64,000 nt of DNA from Tuctoria greenei (Eukaryota; Streptophyta; Magnoliopsida; Poales; Poaceae): NCBI GenBank assembly GCA_036927565.1, contig JAYESD010000005.1, positions 91,924,301-91,988,300 of the forward strand. The letters are read 5' to 3'. Below the pieces are notes generated by a model. The model saw only the letters and a program-made list of their open reading frames with translations, was not told where the DNA came from and ran no database searches. The translations under genes were made by a program, and so were the position numbers. Shown here piece after piece: positions 32,401 to 43,214 of the stretch. Positions within the stretch are counted from its first letter, which is position 1; each line of letters begins with the position of its first letter.

Positions 32401-33803
32401 AGAGATAGGCAACTATACTTGAAAACATATTTCGATGCAATGAATGAATGCGATGCTCCGGAATCAAATAACATAGTCGTCGGGTTGGAATTTGCGAGAA
32501 ACATACCAATAACCACGTCATCCGCTTGTTGCGCTTCCTCCGTAGAGACATGGTTCACATTGCCTCGAGCAAAACTCTGCTGCCCATGGTTCCCATGTGG
32601 TTGTCCTTCATTGGGTCTTGGGTTTTGTCTTGGGGCATTGCTTCCTTGACCAAGGATTGACTTAGGACATTGAATTGCAAAGTGTCATGTTTCTCCACAT
32701 GTATAGAACTTCCTAACTGCACCAGAATTATTGGGACGAACTTGATTCTAAACATTTGCACCAAGAAGTTTGGCACGAGGTGCAATAGGCATTGGAGTCC
32801 TAGATGCTTGCATGATAGGGCGTTGCTGCACAAACTGAGTTGGGCGCGGTGCATAACCAGGGTGCTGTAAAGGAGCAGAAGAGCTGTAATAAGGCACATT
32901 GGGTGGTGCAAAGCGAGGGAGCACATTACTTCCTTGTTGTTGTCCTTGATATGGCGCCTTCCTCTTGGTGTCTTGCTCCATCTCACAGACATTATTCTCC
33001 ACAATAATTGTTTTGTCCACTAGCTTCTGAAAGTTGGCATAATCACAATTCAGTAGTTGTACCTGGATCTTGTTGTTCAAGCCCCTGATAAACAAGTATT
33101 GCTTCTGTCTGTCCCGACTCACATCCTCAGGTTCATATCTTGAGAGTTGAGTGAATTTATTGAGATATTCACCCACACTAGATCTTCCCTGTCTCATGTT
33201 TTCAAACTCTTGCCTCTTCAAGATCATAACACCTTCCAGCACATAATGAGAACGAAAGCTCTCCTTGAATTCAGCCCAAGTAATCCTCTCCCGATTTTCA
33301 AGGGTGTTGCATAGCGAGTCCCACCAATCCGCAGCAGCTCCCACTAGTTGATGAGATGCGAATAGCACCTTCTCCCGATCACTGCATTGGACTATTGCAA
33401 GTTTCTTCTCCACGGACTTGAGCCAATCATTAGTGTCCATAGGGTCAGAAGCCTGAGCAAAAGTTGGTGGTCTGGTTCTCATGAATTCTCCCAATCGGTT
33501 ATGAGGAGGTGGGGGTGGCGGTGGAGGCATGTGAGGCCGATTGTTGTTGTTGCCAGCCTGCAGCTAGCCCATAGTCTGTATCATGGTCTGCATGAGCTAT
33601 TTCTGCATGGCTAATAGCAGCTCAAGATTGTTAGCTCCCTGGGCTGGTCCTTGTCCGTTGTTGTTCTGAGGTGCTCCATTGTTCTCCTCCTCATCATTGT
33701 CATCCCTCTGGTTGCAAGTCCTCACCATCTGAAGAAAAGCAAGAGATAAGAATTTAGAAAACGGTCCCCACCTATATGCATCAAGGGGTATGAAACTAAG
33801 CAA
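32401..33803 (-). pseudogene. gag: gag and protease start of TekD, broken
   Basis: 33803-33597 is the basic/Asn-rich N-terminus; a stop near 33597 separates it from the main frame 33530-32748. That frame has a Pro tract, then RPPTFAQASDPMDTNDWLKSVE and the core Gag words AAADWWDSL and GEYLNKFTQL. It ends in a Pro/Gln-rich linker. A stop at 32748 precedes the zinc knuckle (~32710-32670, FYTCGET.HFAIQCP; first Cys lost and a stop inside). Protease D-S-G-A follows at about 32470-32459. Two stops and lost zinc ligands mean no function. Confidence 0.8.
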
Positions 33804-33981
33804 CTACCTATACTAGATTATATGACATGGCAATGCTAAAATATCCCAAAATCCTTTACTAAGCACACAAACAGCAATACATAGCAACAGCACACCAAGC
33901 AAAAACACATCAATTCCTTAGTGCCCCTATGTGCTCTAAAGTGTCCATTCTATCTAGGCTGCGTCCTACGGTCAACCTTTG
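33804..33981 (-). other. TekD leader
   Basis: Untranslated region between the primer site and gag. Nothing distinctive seen. Confidence 0.6.
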
Positions 33982-33993
33982 ACTCTGATACCA
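33982..33993 (-). other. Primer-binding site (tRNA-iMet), TekD
   Basis: Minus strand TGGTATCAGAGT, 11 of 12 bases as TGGTATCAGAGC, three bases from the LTR. Confidence 0.9.
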
Positions 33994-34297
33994 ATTTGTG
34001 ACATCTAGTTCCGAAAATGAACCATGTGAACGCATATGTGTGCCCAGGACGTTCAACACATATACACGAGTGCATTCACAAAAGGATATACAGAAAATTA
34101 CCACAGAACAAGATTAATTAACCACTTTTATTATACAATTCATAATATCCTCAAATACAAGCTCTAATGATTATTAATGAAAAGTTTGAACTAATACAGC
34201 GGAAATAAACTAAACAAAGCAACTAAGCAGCTAAGCAAAAGGGATATATGGCGCAGCTCCAATCAACACCACAGGCAAGCTGATGGCAGCACACGAC

Positions 34298-35528
34298 CTA
34301 GAACTCCGCATTATCAATGTTATACTCCCAAATCTAACCTGCACCTGTTGGTGGAGAATTGCAAGTGTGAGTACACGTTGTACTCAGAAAGTGTGGAAAA
34401 GTATGACATGTAGCTGGTACAAATGACAAATATAATAATAGCGAAGTGCTGAAAGTACATTAAAACATTTGAAAAGCAATATATTATATGTATGTCAAGT
34501 AAACCCATTATAAACCATGTAATCATCATAATACCAGTCTATAATTCATTACCATCATCCATCACCATTATACCAGATTTCACCATTACCATTAACCATA
34601 TCCATTGTCATAAACCATAATACCATCTCATACCCATAACCAAACCATCCCAAATCCCAAGTTTCCCCCTAATCATGGAAGTGGTCCAGGTGCTCATAAC
34701 CGGGAGCACAGCTATCATAATAGTTTTAATACTTTGCAGAGTTTGTACCACTTTACCCACGTGTTTGTGATTTCATCACCTTTCGGTGACTAGAACCTCT
34801 ATTATGCCGTCTCACACTTCCCTTGGTGTGTGGCCAAGAGATCACAAAATAGCCTTTACAAAGGGACTACTAGTATGTACGGACCCACTGAGGTTTCACC
34901 GGTGGCAATGTCTCCAACTGAGCACATCTTCAACCAAGGCCCCCCCTCTTGTGTCATTCGGATCCTAGGGAGTCCCGCCACAAATCCAAACCCAATCCGA
35001 CTCCCCTTCCCCGGTGCGCCAAATGATCCGTGCAATACTAGCAAAACATTAATTGATAAGCTACGCCGCACCCATATTTGGCCTCGTGGTGGCACTGTTG
35101 TCCTGGTATATTCTCGCATGAACCGGTCCTTAGATCTAAAGCAAGCAACCACCATGTCTTCCAACCCATCCACATACCAGGCTTGCTTAGATCACCCATT
35201 ACTATATCATATTAACCATAATCTCATTAATGCATAATTAAATGGTATAGTTGTTTTCCCATCCCAATTAATTAAGCGAAGCAAAAAGGTAAAAGCCCTT
35301 CCCGACTCTCTACCATGTATTCTAGGTGACAAGGGCGGTTGAACAAAGCTAGTAAACTTCCTATCATAGGCATTCCCATCAAATTGACACAAGCATGTAG
35401 TTTTGAAAACAAAACATTTATTGTAAAAACAGGATCAATATGTTCAAGGACATTTTTGCCTTGCTCTTGGGCTTGGTTTGGGTCAAAGTCTTCAAAATCC
35501 TGTAGTCAGAGGTCCTCCACAGCACTCT
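34298..35528 (-). pseudogene. LTR-borne gene, last two exons, TekD 5' LTR
   Basis: Predicted minus-strand exons are 35528-35460 (69 bp) and 34344-34298 (47 bp). The middle exon is six bases shorter than in the 3' LTR, a whole-codon difference, so the phase is preserved. The donor reads GCAAAA instead of GCAAGT. The last exon has gained a TAG (from CAG) but still ends on TTC-TAG. Confidence 0.42.
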
Positions 35529-36339
35529 CTAGCGCAAATTCGTCTAAATCGCACAATAAACATACAAGACAAGAATTACAACTAATAAGTGCACATATGT
35601 TACTCAATATGAAATGATATGCATGATTAATGCAATTGCGAAGTAAAACTAGTTAATGAGTTGTTAATGATGTTTACTAATCATTTACAATGGTTAATAA
35701 CAAGTCTACACAGGTTTGGAGTTGATTCGAATCAATTTAGAATTAATTCACCAGAAAACAGTCAGCAAAATTGGACTAGTCCGCTTGGGACCGGACTAGT
35801 CCGCCCTTCGCAGAACCGGTGAATTAGGGTTTTCTAGATCGACGTGAATTTTGAGAAACGGGGTTGAATTCACGTGAGAAAGAGAAAGTAGAAGGTATAC
35901 CAGGTGCTTAGAACTCTAATAAGTTAAGGGTTTTGGAGGCAACACCTTGATCTCGACAATTTAGGGTTGATGAAGAAAACTTGATGGAGGATTGGTGGTG
36001 AAGAAAGAAAAGTCGATGGAGATCTTGCTTGGTGGATCCTCTTTCGTTTCCTCCTCTTCTTCTTCTTGCTTGGGATCTCCTTCTCCTCCTTGGTGGCGGC
36101 TCCCACGAACTAGGGTTTGGGTGTGGTTCAAAGGTGGCAAAAAGATGTGAAAATAGAGTGTTGGGTTGTTTATATAGAAGTGGAGGGCTAGAGTTCGATG
36201 GATTTCGAGTTTAGAGGGGTTGGAGGCCAGTGTGGGGTCCCACATAGGCTCCAAAAAGGGTTCGACACGACGTCCTTAGGCCCACTTAAGGTAAAACTCA
36301 AAAACACATCGTGGAACAAAAGATCAACTCGGAATCACA

Positions 36340-36670
36340 ATAACCGAACAAGTCCGCGAAAGGTCAGACTAGTCTGAAGTTTGTCAGATAAGAAAATGGA
36401 CAAGTCCGGAATATATGGGACAAGTCCAAACTTAGTTATAGAGGAAAACGGACAAGTTCGGCGGAAAACGGACAAGTCCAGACAAGTCTAGGGACTTGGC
36501 GAAATTTCAAGAAATTGGAATACCGGACTAGTCCGCAAAGGACAAAACAAGTCCGAAAGCGGTACAGAGAGAAAAACGGACTAGTCCGCAGCAAGAAAGG
36601 ACAAGTCTGAAGAATGTCAGAGAGAAATCAGACTAGTCCGCACCAAAAATGGACTAGTCCGCACTTCTCA
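36340..36670 (-). promoter_or_regulatory. Array of CGGAC-NN-GTCCG palindromes, TekD 5' LTR
   Basis: Thirteen degenerate sites in ~330 bp. Examples: CGGACTAGTCCGC near 36522, 36577 and 36650, and GGACAAGTCCG near 36397. They lie upstream of the TATA box (36176-36169). Two more sites lie downstream of the TATA box, at 35773-35812. Confidence 0.82.
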
Positions 36671-36795
36671 GAACTTTTGAGTGCGGTTTTGCTCTAAATT
36701 TATTGTAAACTCATTCCTTTTATTTGGATTAATGTTAAACATGTATATGAACTTATGCAATGCATGATGCATGAAGATGAGGGTGTTATAGTTCC

Positions 36796-36873
36796 TATTT
36801 TATTTAATATCAATGTGTGATGCTCATTTTAATATTATTGTGATGGTTGCTGCTATAATTTCTATGCTTTTAA
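36796..36873 (+). other. 78-bp host strip between TekD and CrmA2
   Basis: AT-rich, non-coding; probably more SireG1 3' LTR. Its right neighbour is the CrmA2 LTR at 36874. Confidence 0.5.
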
Positions 36874-38221
36874 TGATAGGATCGTGGTTCCCGATCTTTC
36901 AATGAGAATATGAGGGTTCGATTTGTGGAGGAGAAGACGTTGGCAATCCGACTACACCGTCCCTAAGACGATGCGCCTTAGCGATTGGTACACCGACTCC
37001 AACGTTGTATTGATCTTGCTGGCACACAATCAACCTGACCACGAGGGCCTTTGCTCCTGCAAGCAATCGAAGAACACGCAAGAACAAGAAGAACAAGCAC
37101 TTATCAATTGAATCAATCTGAAGTGGGGTTCTGGATACAAGTAGACGGGCGATCTAGTTGACACGAGCATGTACAGGGAAGCAGCAGATGCTAACTTACA
37201 AATAAAAAAACCCACCAACTAATGAGGGTGGCAACTACTATTTATTACCTCCCTAGGGTCGTGAGAAACCCTAATCACGAGTCCCTAATGTACTCCAAAC
37301 GAAACATGGTCCCTGGGCCCAATTTTGGTGATGCAGCACCATGGACAGAAAAGGTCTTGGTATTAAAATAACGATTGCGGCCGACTCCGAATAGAAATGT
37401 ACATGAGGTCAGATCCTTTTGAAAGTATACTTGATAATCTTTCCAGGAAGTACTTCAACGCCCAGATCGGAGTCCGTATGATGTAGTGGTGGACGTCATA
37501 AGTTGGTGCTGTTCTGCTGTCCAAATCCCGTCCGCGCGAATTCTCTTCCCATTGGCTCCTCTCCATTGTTCCTAGGCAAAACAAGAAAGCACGTAGTTCC
37601 ATGGTCTAGATAAGATGGACATAAGGCCAAGAACGAGCTAGTCAACACGCGCGTGTACAAGGAAGCAGCAGAAGCTAACTTACGAATAAAAAAACCCACC
37701 AGCTAATGAGGGTGTCGGCTACTATTTATTACCTCCCTAGGGTCGTGATAAACCCTAATCACGAGTCCCTAATGGACTCCAAATGATACATGGGCCATGG
37801 GCCCAATTTTGGTGATGCAGCACCATGGACAGAAAAGGTCTTGATATTAAAATAACGATTGTGGCCGACTCCGAATAGATATGGACATGAGGCCAGATCC
37901 TTGAAAGTAGACTTGATAATCTTTCCAGGAAGTACAAGAACGCCCAGATCAGAGTCCGTATGAAGTAGTGGTGGACGTCACAAGTTGGTGCTGTTCTGCT
38001 GTCCAAATCCCGTCCGCGCGAATTCCCTTCCCATTGGCTCCTCTCCATTGTTCCTAAGCAAAACAAGAAAGCACGTAGTTCCACGGTCTAGATAAGATAG
38101 ACATAAGGCCAAGAACGAGTTCACCTCATAGATTAGTTGACGTGCACGAGCGCGAGTGATCGGACCAGAAACCAGTACCTGAGTTGGTGTGGATGTATCA
38201 AGGGTGTTGATGTCCTCATCA
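36874..38221 (-). repeat. 3' LTR of CrmA2 with a ~485-bp internal tandem duplication
   Basis: Minus strand TGATGAGGACATC (38221) to ...TCCTATCA (36874). It is 1348 bp where CrmA1 has 863. The extra length is a tandem copy: about 37155-37636 and 37641-38120 repeat each other (GTGTACAAGGAAGCAGCAGA ... CACGTAGTTCCA...TCTAGATAAG). Confidence 0.88.
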
Positions 38222-41200
38222 TCCTCCCCTTCTTGCATTTGAGTCGTCCGTGACTCAAGCTCATCTTCTTCTCCCAAATATGGCTTCAAATCTGCAATGT
38301 TAAATGTGGGACTAACCCCAAAATTCGCAGGCAACTCGAGTTTATATGCATTATCATTAATCCTTTCTAACACTGTGAATGGACCATCAGCTCGAGGTAA
38401 CAATTTAAACTTTCTCAAATCAGGAAACCTATCCTTTCGCAAATGTAACCAAACTAAATCACCAAGTTCAAAAGTGATAGGTGTCTTTCCCCTACTACCA
38501 GTAAGTTTATACTTGGCATTCATGCACTCTATATTCTTCTTAGTGGTTTCATGCAATTTTAAGATCAATTCAGCACAATGTTTAGCATCAAAATTCACTC
38601 GTTCTATTAAAGGCAGAGGTAATAAATCAATAGGAGCATGGGGTACGAATCCATAAACAATCTCAAAAGGGCATTTCTTAGTACTAGAATGTAGGGAACG
38701 AATATAAGCAAACTCAACATGAGGCAAACACTCTTCTCACATTTTTATATTCTTTTTCAAAACAGTCCTAAGCATGGTAGATAAACTTCTATTCACAACC
38801 TCAGTTTGACCATCAGTTTAGGGATGACAAGTAGTTGAAAATAAAAGCTTAGTCCCCAATTTTGCCCATAACGGTCTCCAAAAATGGCTAAGAAACTTAG
38901 CATCACGACCTAAAACTATTGTGTTTGGCACACCATGCAACCTAACAATATCTCGGGAAAACAAATCAGCAACATGTGTAGCATCATCACTTTTACGACA
39001 AGGTATGAAATGTGCCATTTTAGAAAATCTATCCACGACAACAAAGATGCTATCCGTCCCCTTCTTTGTTCTAGGCAGTCCTAAAACAAAGTCCATAGAA
39101 ACATCCTCCCAAGGCATGCTAGGAACAGGAAGAGGCATGTACAAACCATGTGGATTAAGTCGTGACTTAGATTTTGACACGTCGTGCAGCGAGCAACGAA
39201 GCGCTCCAAGTCTCGCCTCATCCTTGGCCAAAAGAAATGACCAGCAAGTATGCCCTCCGTCTTTTTCACTCCAAAGTGCCCCATCAGCCCGCCTCCAAGC
39301 GCTTCCTGTAACAACAACAAACGAACGGAGCTAGCTGGAATGCATAACTTGTTAGCTCTAAACACATAGCCATCATTGAGGACAAATTTATTCAATGTTT
39401 TTCCATCTTTACATTTCAGCAATACATCTTTGAAATCAGCATCATGTTCATATTGATCTATAATTGTTTCTAATCCAAAAATTTTAAAGTCAAGTTGAGA
39501 TAGAAGAGTATAACATCTAGATAAAACATCAGCAACAACATTATCCTTTTCCTTTTTGTGTTTAATGACATAAGTAAAATACTCAATAAATTCCATCCAC
39601 TTAGCATGCCTACGGTTCAGTTTCCCTTGACTCCTAATATGCTTTAGTGATTCATGATCAGAATGGATAACAAATTCTTTGGGCCACAAATAATGTTGTC
39701 ATGTTTCTAAAGTTCGTACAAGAGCATATAATTCCTTATTATAGGTAGAATAATTCAGAACAGGACCACTCATTTTCTCACTAAAATATGCAACAAGTTT
39801 TCCTTCAACAAAACACCACCCAATCCAATCCCACTAGCATCACATTCAAGCTCAAAAGTCTTAGAAAACTCAGGAAGTTGGAGAAGAGGTGCATGCGTCA
39901 ACTTATCTTTCAGTATGGTAAAGGTGTTATCTTGTGTGGTGCCCCAAGAAAAAGGCACCCCCTTCTTCGTAAGGTCATTCAATGGAGCAGCAATGGTGCT
40001 GAAATCCTTCACAAAGCGACGATAGAACCCAGCCAGCCCTAGAAAGCTCCGCACTAGTGTGATGGTCTTTGGTACAGGCCACCCCTGAATAGCCTCTACC
40101 TTGGCTTGATCAACTTCAATTCCCTGTGGAGTAACAATATTTGCAAGGAAAGAGATGTGCACTTCTCAAGATTACCAAATAATCGTGCACGTAAAGCATT
40201 AAAAACAGCACGTAAGTGATCAAGATGTTCATCCATGGATTTGCTATAAATCAATATATCATCAAAATACACAACAACAAATTTTCCAATGAATGCACGC
40301 AAAACCTCGTTCATTAATCTCATTAGTTAACTCAAAAGGCATGACTAACCACTCATATAAACCGAACTGAGTTTTGAAATCAGTTTTCCATTGATCTCCT
40401 AGTTTCATGCGAATTTGGTGATAACCACTACGCAAATCAACCTTTGAGAACACAACAGCACCACTCAATTCATCAAGCATATCATATAAGTGTGTAATAG
40501 GATGACGATATCGAATGGTGATATTGTTGATTGCTCTACAATCCACACACATACGCCGTGATCCATCCTTTTTAGGTACTAGAATAACTGGAACAGCACA
40601 AGGACTAAGAGACTCACGTACATAACCTTTGTCGAGTAGTTCTTGTACTTGGTGCCGAACCTCCTTTGTTTCTTCCGGATTTGTCCTGTATGGTGCACGG
40701 TTGGGCAATGAAGCACCGGGAATGAGGTCAATCTGGTTCTCAATCCCTCGAAGTGGTGGTAGTCCTGGTGGTATTTCACTTGGAAACACATCAGAATATT
40801 CCTGCAAAATGTTAGCAACAGTAGGAGGCAAAGAATGTTGCATATCGTAAAGGGAAATCAAAGCATCTTTGCATACCAAAGTATAGGCAACAGAGGTGGA
40901 AGCAATCAGTTCATTAATATCAGATTTCATAGCAAACAAGCATTTTCCCTTCAGAGATATCTCATTTTTCTTATCAAACACAGATTTGGCATTGTTATTG
41001 TTCTCAACGTTAGCATGGTCCTGAGATTTAGTTTTCCTAGCTCTAGCAACATCATCTTGCACAATAGCTTCAGGAGACATAGGATGCAACACAATTTTTT
41101 TATCGTGGTAAAGAAAAGAATACTGATTTGATCTACCATGATGCATAGAATCTCTATCAAATTGCCAAGGTCTTCCTAGCAGAATATTACAAGCTTGCAT

Positions 41201-41760
41201 AGGCACAACATCACATTCAACGACATCCTTATATGATCCAATAGTAAAATTGATTCGCACAAGGCTAGTTACCTTTGCCTTACCACTGTTGTTTAACCAT
41301 TGAATGTAATAGGGATGTGGTTGCGGTTTGGTGCTTAGTGACAGCTTGGTCACCATGTCACTGCTGTCCAAGTTGTTGCAGCTACCTCCATCAATGATCA
41401 TGCGGCAAGATCGCTCATTGATGACACACTTTGTTTGGAATAATGTGTGCCTTTGATTTTGTTCCGCTTTCTCCATTTGTGCACTAAGCACACGCTGCAC
41501 AATGAGACTATCATAGCGCGCTGCATCTTCTGCACCAATATGCTCTTCTTGATGTTCATCGCTACCTGCATAGTCGGCTGCAAGCAAAACACATGTATCG
41601 TCATCAAAATCGCAAGTAGATGAGTACTCACCGTCATCTTTAACAATTAGAACACGTTTGCTTGGGCAGTCACGCTACACATGGCCAAAACCCTTGCACT
41701 TGTGACATTGAACGTCTCTAGATCGTCCGGTAGATGCTATGGAAGAAGCAAGCTCGGTGG
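37978..41760 (-). pseudogene. pol: pol of CrmA2 reading into the 3' LTR
   Basis: Zinc knuckle at ~41715-41655 (CHKCKGFGHV; a TAG replaces one codon). Protease with D-G-G at ~41400 (MIIDGGSC) and LLGRPWQFD. RT: 40262-41160 (PYRTNPEETKEV, DLRSGYHQIRM), then after a frameshift VVYFDDILIYS (40260-40230). RNase H at ~39860-39650 (FELECDASGIGLGG). Integrase 39500-38300, with zinc residues and VVVDRFSKMAHF, then FAYIRSLHSSTK. The last frame (38727-37978) runs through FNIADLKPYLGEE, across the polypurine tract and about 80 codons into the LTR (TRARARQL) to a stop at 37978. At least four frameshifts. Confidence 0.85.
38222..38233 (-). other. Polypurine tract of CrmA2
   Basis: Minus strand AGAAGGGGAGGA immediately before TGATGAGG. 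As in CrmB, it is part of the pol frame. Confidence 0.85.
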
Positions 41761-41811
41761 GCTTTTGGGTGGTCTTTACTGCTGAGCTAGTGGAAGAAGC
41801 ACGTGGCTTGT

Positions 41812-42936
41812 TGATGAGGACATCAACACCCTCGATACATCCACACCAATTCAGCTACTGGTTTCTGGTCCGATCACTCGTGCTCGTGCACGTCAACTAA
41901 ACTATGAGGTGAACTCGTTCATGGCCTTATGTCCATCTTATCTAGACCGTGGAACTACGTGGTTTCTTGTTTTGCTTAGGAACAATGGAGAGGAGCCAAT
42001 GGGAAGGGAATTCGCGCGGATGGGATTTGGACAGCAGAACAGCACCAACTTGTGACGGCCACCACGATTCCATACGGACTCCGATCTGGGCGTTCAAGTA
42101 CTTCCTGGAAAGATTATCAAGTCTACTTTCAAACGGATCTGGCCTCATGTCCATATCGATTCGGAGTCGGCCAAAATAGTTATTTTAATACCAAGACCTT
42201 TTTCTGTCCATGGTGCTGCATCACCAAAATTGGGCCCATGGCCCATGTATCGTTTGGAGTCCATTAGGGACTCGTGATTAGGGTTTCTCACGACTATTTC
42301 ACCAAAATTGGGCCCATGACGAGCTAGCTCTAGAACTAATTTTTCTGCAGGAAAGACTAGCTCATGGCAACCGCGCACGACTACTCCTTCGACCGGGCGT
42401 GCTTCCCCGCCATCTTCTTCACCAAGTCGGGCAACACCTTCTTCCTCCGTAGGGTCTAGAGAAACTCTAATCATGAGTCCCTAATGGACTCCAAGCGATA
42501 CATGGGCCATGGGCCCAATTTTGGTGATGCAGCACCATGGACAGAAAAGGTCTTGGTATTAAAATAACGATTGCAGCCGACTCCGAATAGATATGGACAT
42601 GAGGCCAGATCCGTTTGAAAGTAAACTTGATAATCTTTCCAGGAAGTACTTGAACGCCCAGATCGGAGTCCGTATGAAGTAGTGGTGGCCGTCACAAGTT
42701 GGTGCTGTCCTGCTGTCCAAATCCCGTCCGCGCGAATTCCCTTCCCATTGGCTCCTCTCCATTGTCCCTAAGCAAAACAAGAAAGCACGTAGTTCCACGG
42801 TCTAGATAAGATGGACATAAGGCCAAGAACGATTTCACCTCATAGTTTAGTTGACACGTGCACAAGCGCGAGTGATCGGACCAGAAACCAGTAGCTGAGT
42901 TGGTGTGGATGTATCGAGGGTGTGATGTCCTCATCA
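41812..42936. repeat. Palindrome of two inverted CRM LTR halves
   Basis: Left arm 41812-42293 (plus) and right arm 42464-42936 (minus) are the same first ~475 bp of the CrmA-type LTR, both starting TGATGAGGACATC at the outer ends. They are separated by a 170-bp spacer. Each arm encodes the pol tail (ITRARARQLNYE...). No TSD (CTTGT against ATCTC). Small duplications (CACCAAAATTGGGCCCATG at 42220-42240 and 42299-42318) mark the left inner joint. Confidence 0.85.
42294..42463 (+). other. Foreign GC-rich spacer in the palindrome
   Basis: 42364-42459 is an open frame of 31 codons plus stop (MATAHDYSFDRACFPAIFFT...). GC content is far above the arms. A TTTTTCTGCAG acceptor-like word lies just upstream (42340-42350). 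No other copy in the window. It could be a captured piece of a host exon; I do not recognise the protein. Confidence 0.5.
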
Positions 42937-43214
42937 ATCTCTCTGGTTCATGCTATCCTGTATATTCGTCCTGTAGTTGATCCTATCGGCTGGGCGACAA
43001 GGGTCACCGATCGGTGCATGTAACACCAAAGGTCCAATCTCCACATTCTCTTGAGCAGCTTGAGCACCACCATTAGAGCCTTCTGAGGCAACATCAGCCC
43101 CCTGAGTGGATTTATCACGACAAATGGTCTGCTTGACTCTCTTTGGAGCCAAAGTTGAGGCTTGCTGTCAGCGCCTTGCTTGCCTCTCTTCGCAACTTGC
43201 TTTTCATGAGCCAT
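42937..43214 (-). pseudogene. Accessory ORF, first ~90 codons, SireG2
   Basis: Starts at ATG 43214 (MAHEKQVAKRGKQG), preceded by an AG acceptor-like word (CTAGCC). A frameshift near 43170 moves to a second frame (APKRVKQTICRDKS...). It is cut off at 42937. Position after pol matches the SireG1 accessory ORF, but the visible N-terminus is not clearly similar to it. Lys/Gln-rich, no signal peptide. Confidence 0.5.

Larger units (their letters stand above)
26424..36790 (-). mobile_element. TekD: complete Tekay/Del-like Ty3/gypsy element
   Basis: LTRs of 2791 bp (26424-29214) and 2794 bp (33997-36790) flank a gag-pol interior on the minus strand. The iMet primer site is beside the 5' LTR and the polypurine tract beside the 3' LTR. 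Flanks are GTGCC (26419-26423) and GTTCC (36791-36795), a TSD with one change. Domain order is Gag, zinc knuckle, PR, RT, RH, IN, chromodomain-like end. Many stops and frameshifts show an old copy, although the LTRs remain clearly alike. Confidence 0.9.
33997..36790 (-). repeat. 5' LTR of TekD
   Basis: Minus strand begins TATAACACCC (TG changed to TA at 36790) and ends ...AGATGTCACA at 33997. Internal layout is as in the 3' LTR. Confidence 0.9.
36874..41811 (-). mobile_element. CrmA2: CRM-type element lacking gag N-terminus and 5' LTR
   Basis: Minus-strand order: zinc knuckle, protease, RT, RNase H, integrase and CR-type tail, polypurine tract, then 3' LTR (38221-36874). It stops at 41811 where inverted LTR sequence begins. 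TTTAA (36869-36873) does not match CTTGT (41807-41811) or ATCTC (42937-42941), so no TSD is seen and the right end is a rearrangement. Confidence 0.82.

Noticed and set aside
32398..32649. Plus-strand ORF as a host gene
   Set aside because: It is antisense to the TekD protease and Gag-Pol linker region.
41812..42936. DNA transposon with ~475-bp terminal inverted repeats
   Set aside because: The inverted arms are halves of a CRM LTR, outer ends equal the LTR terminus, and there is no TSD.
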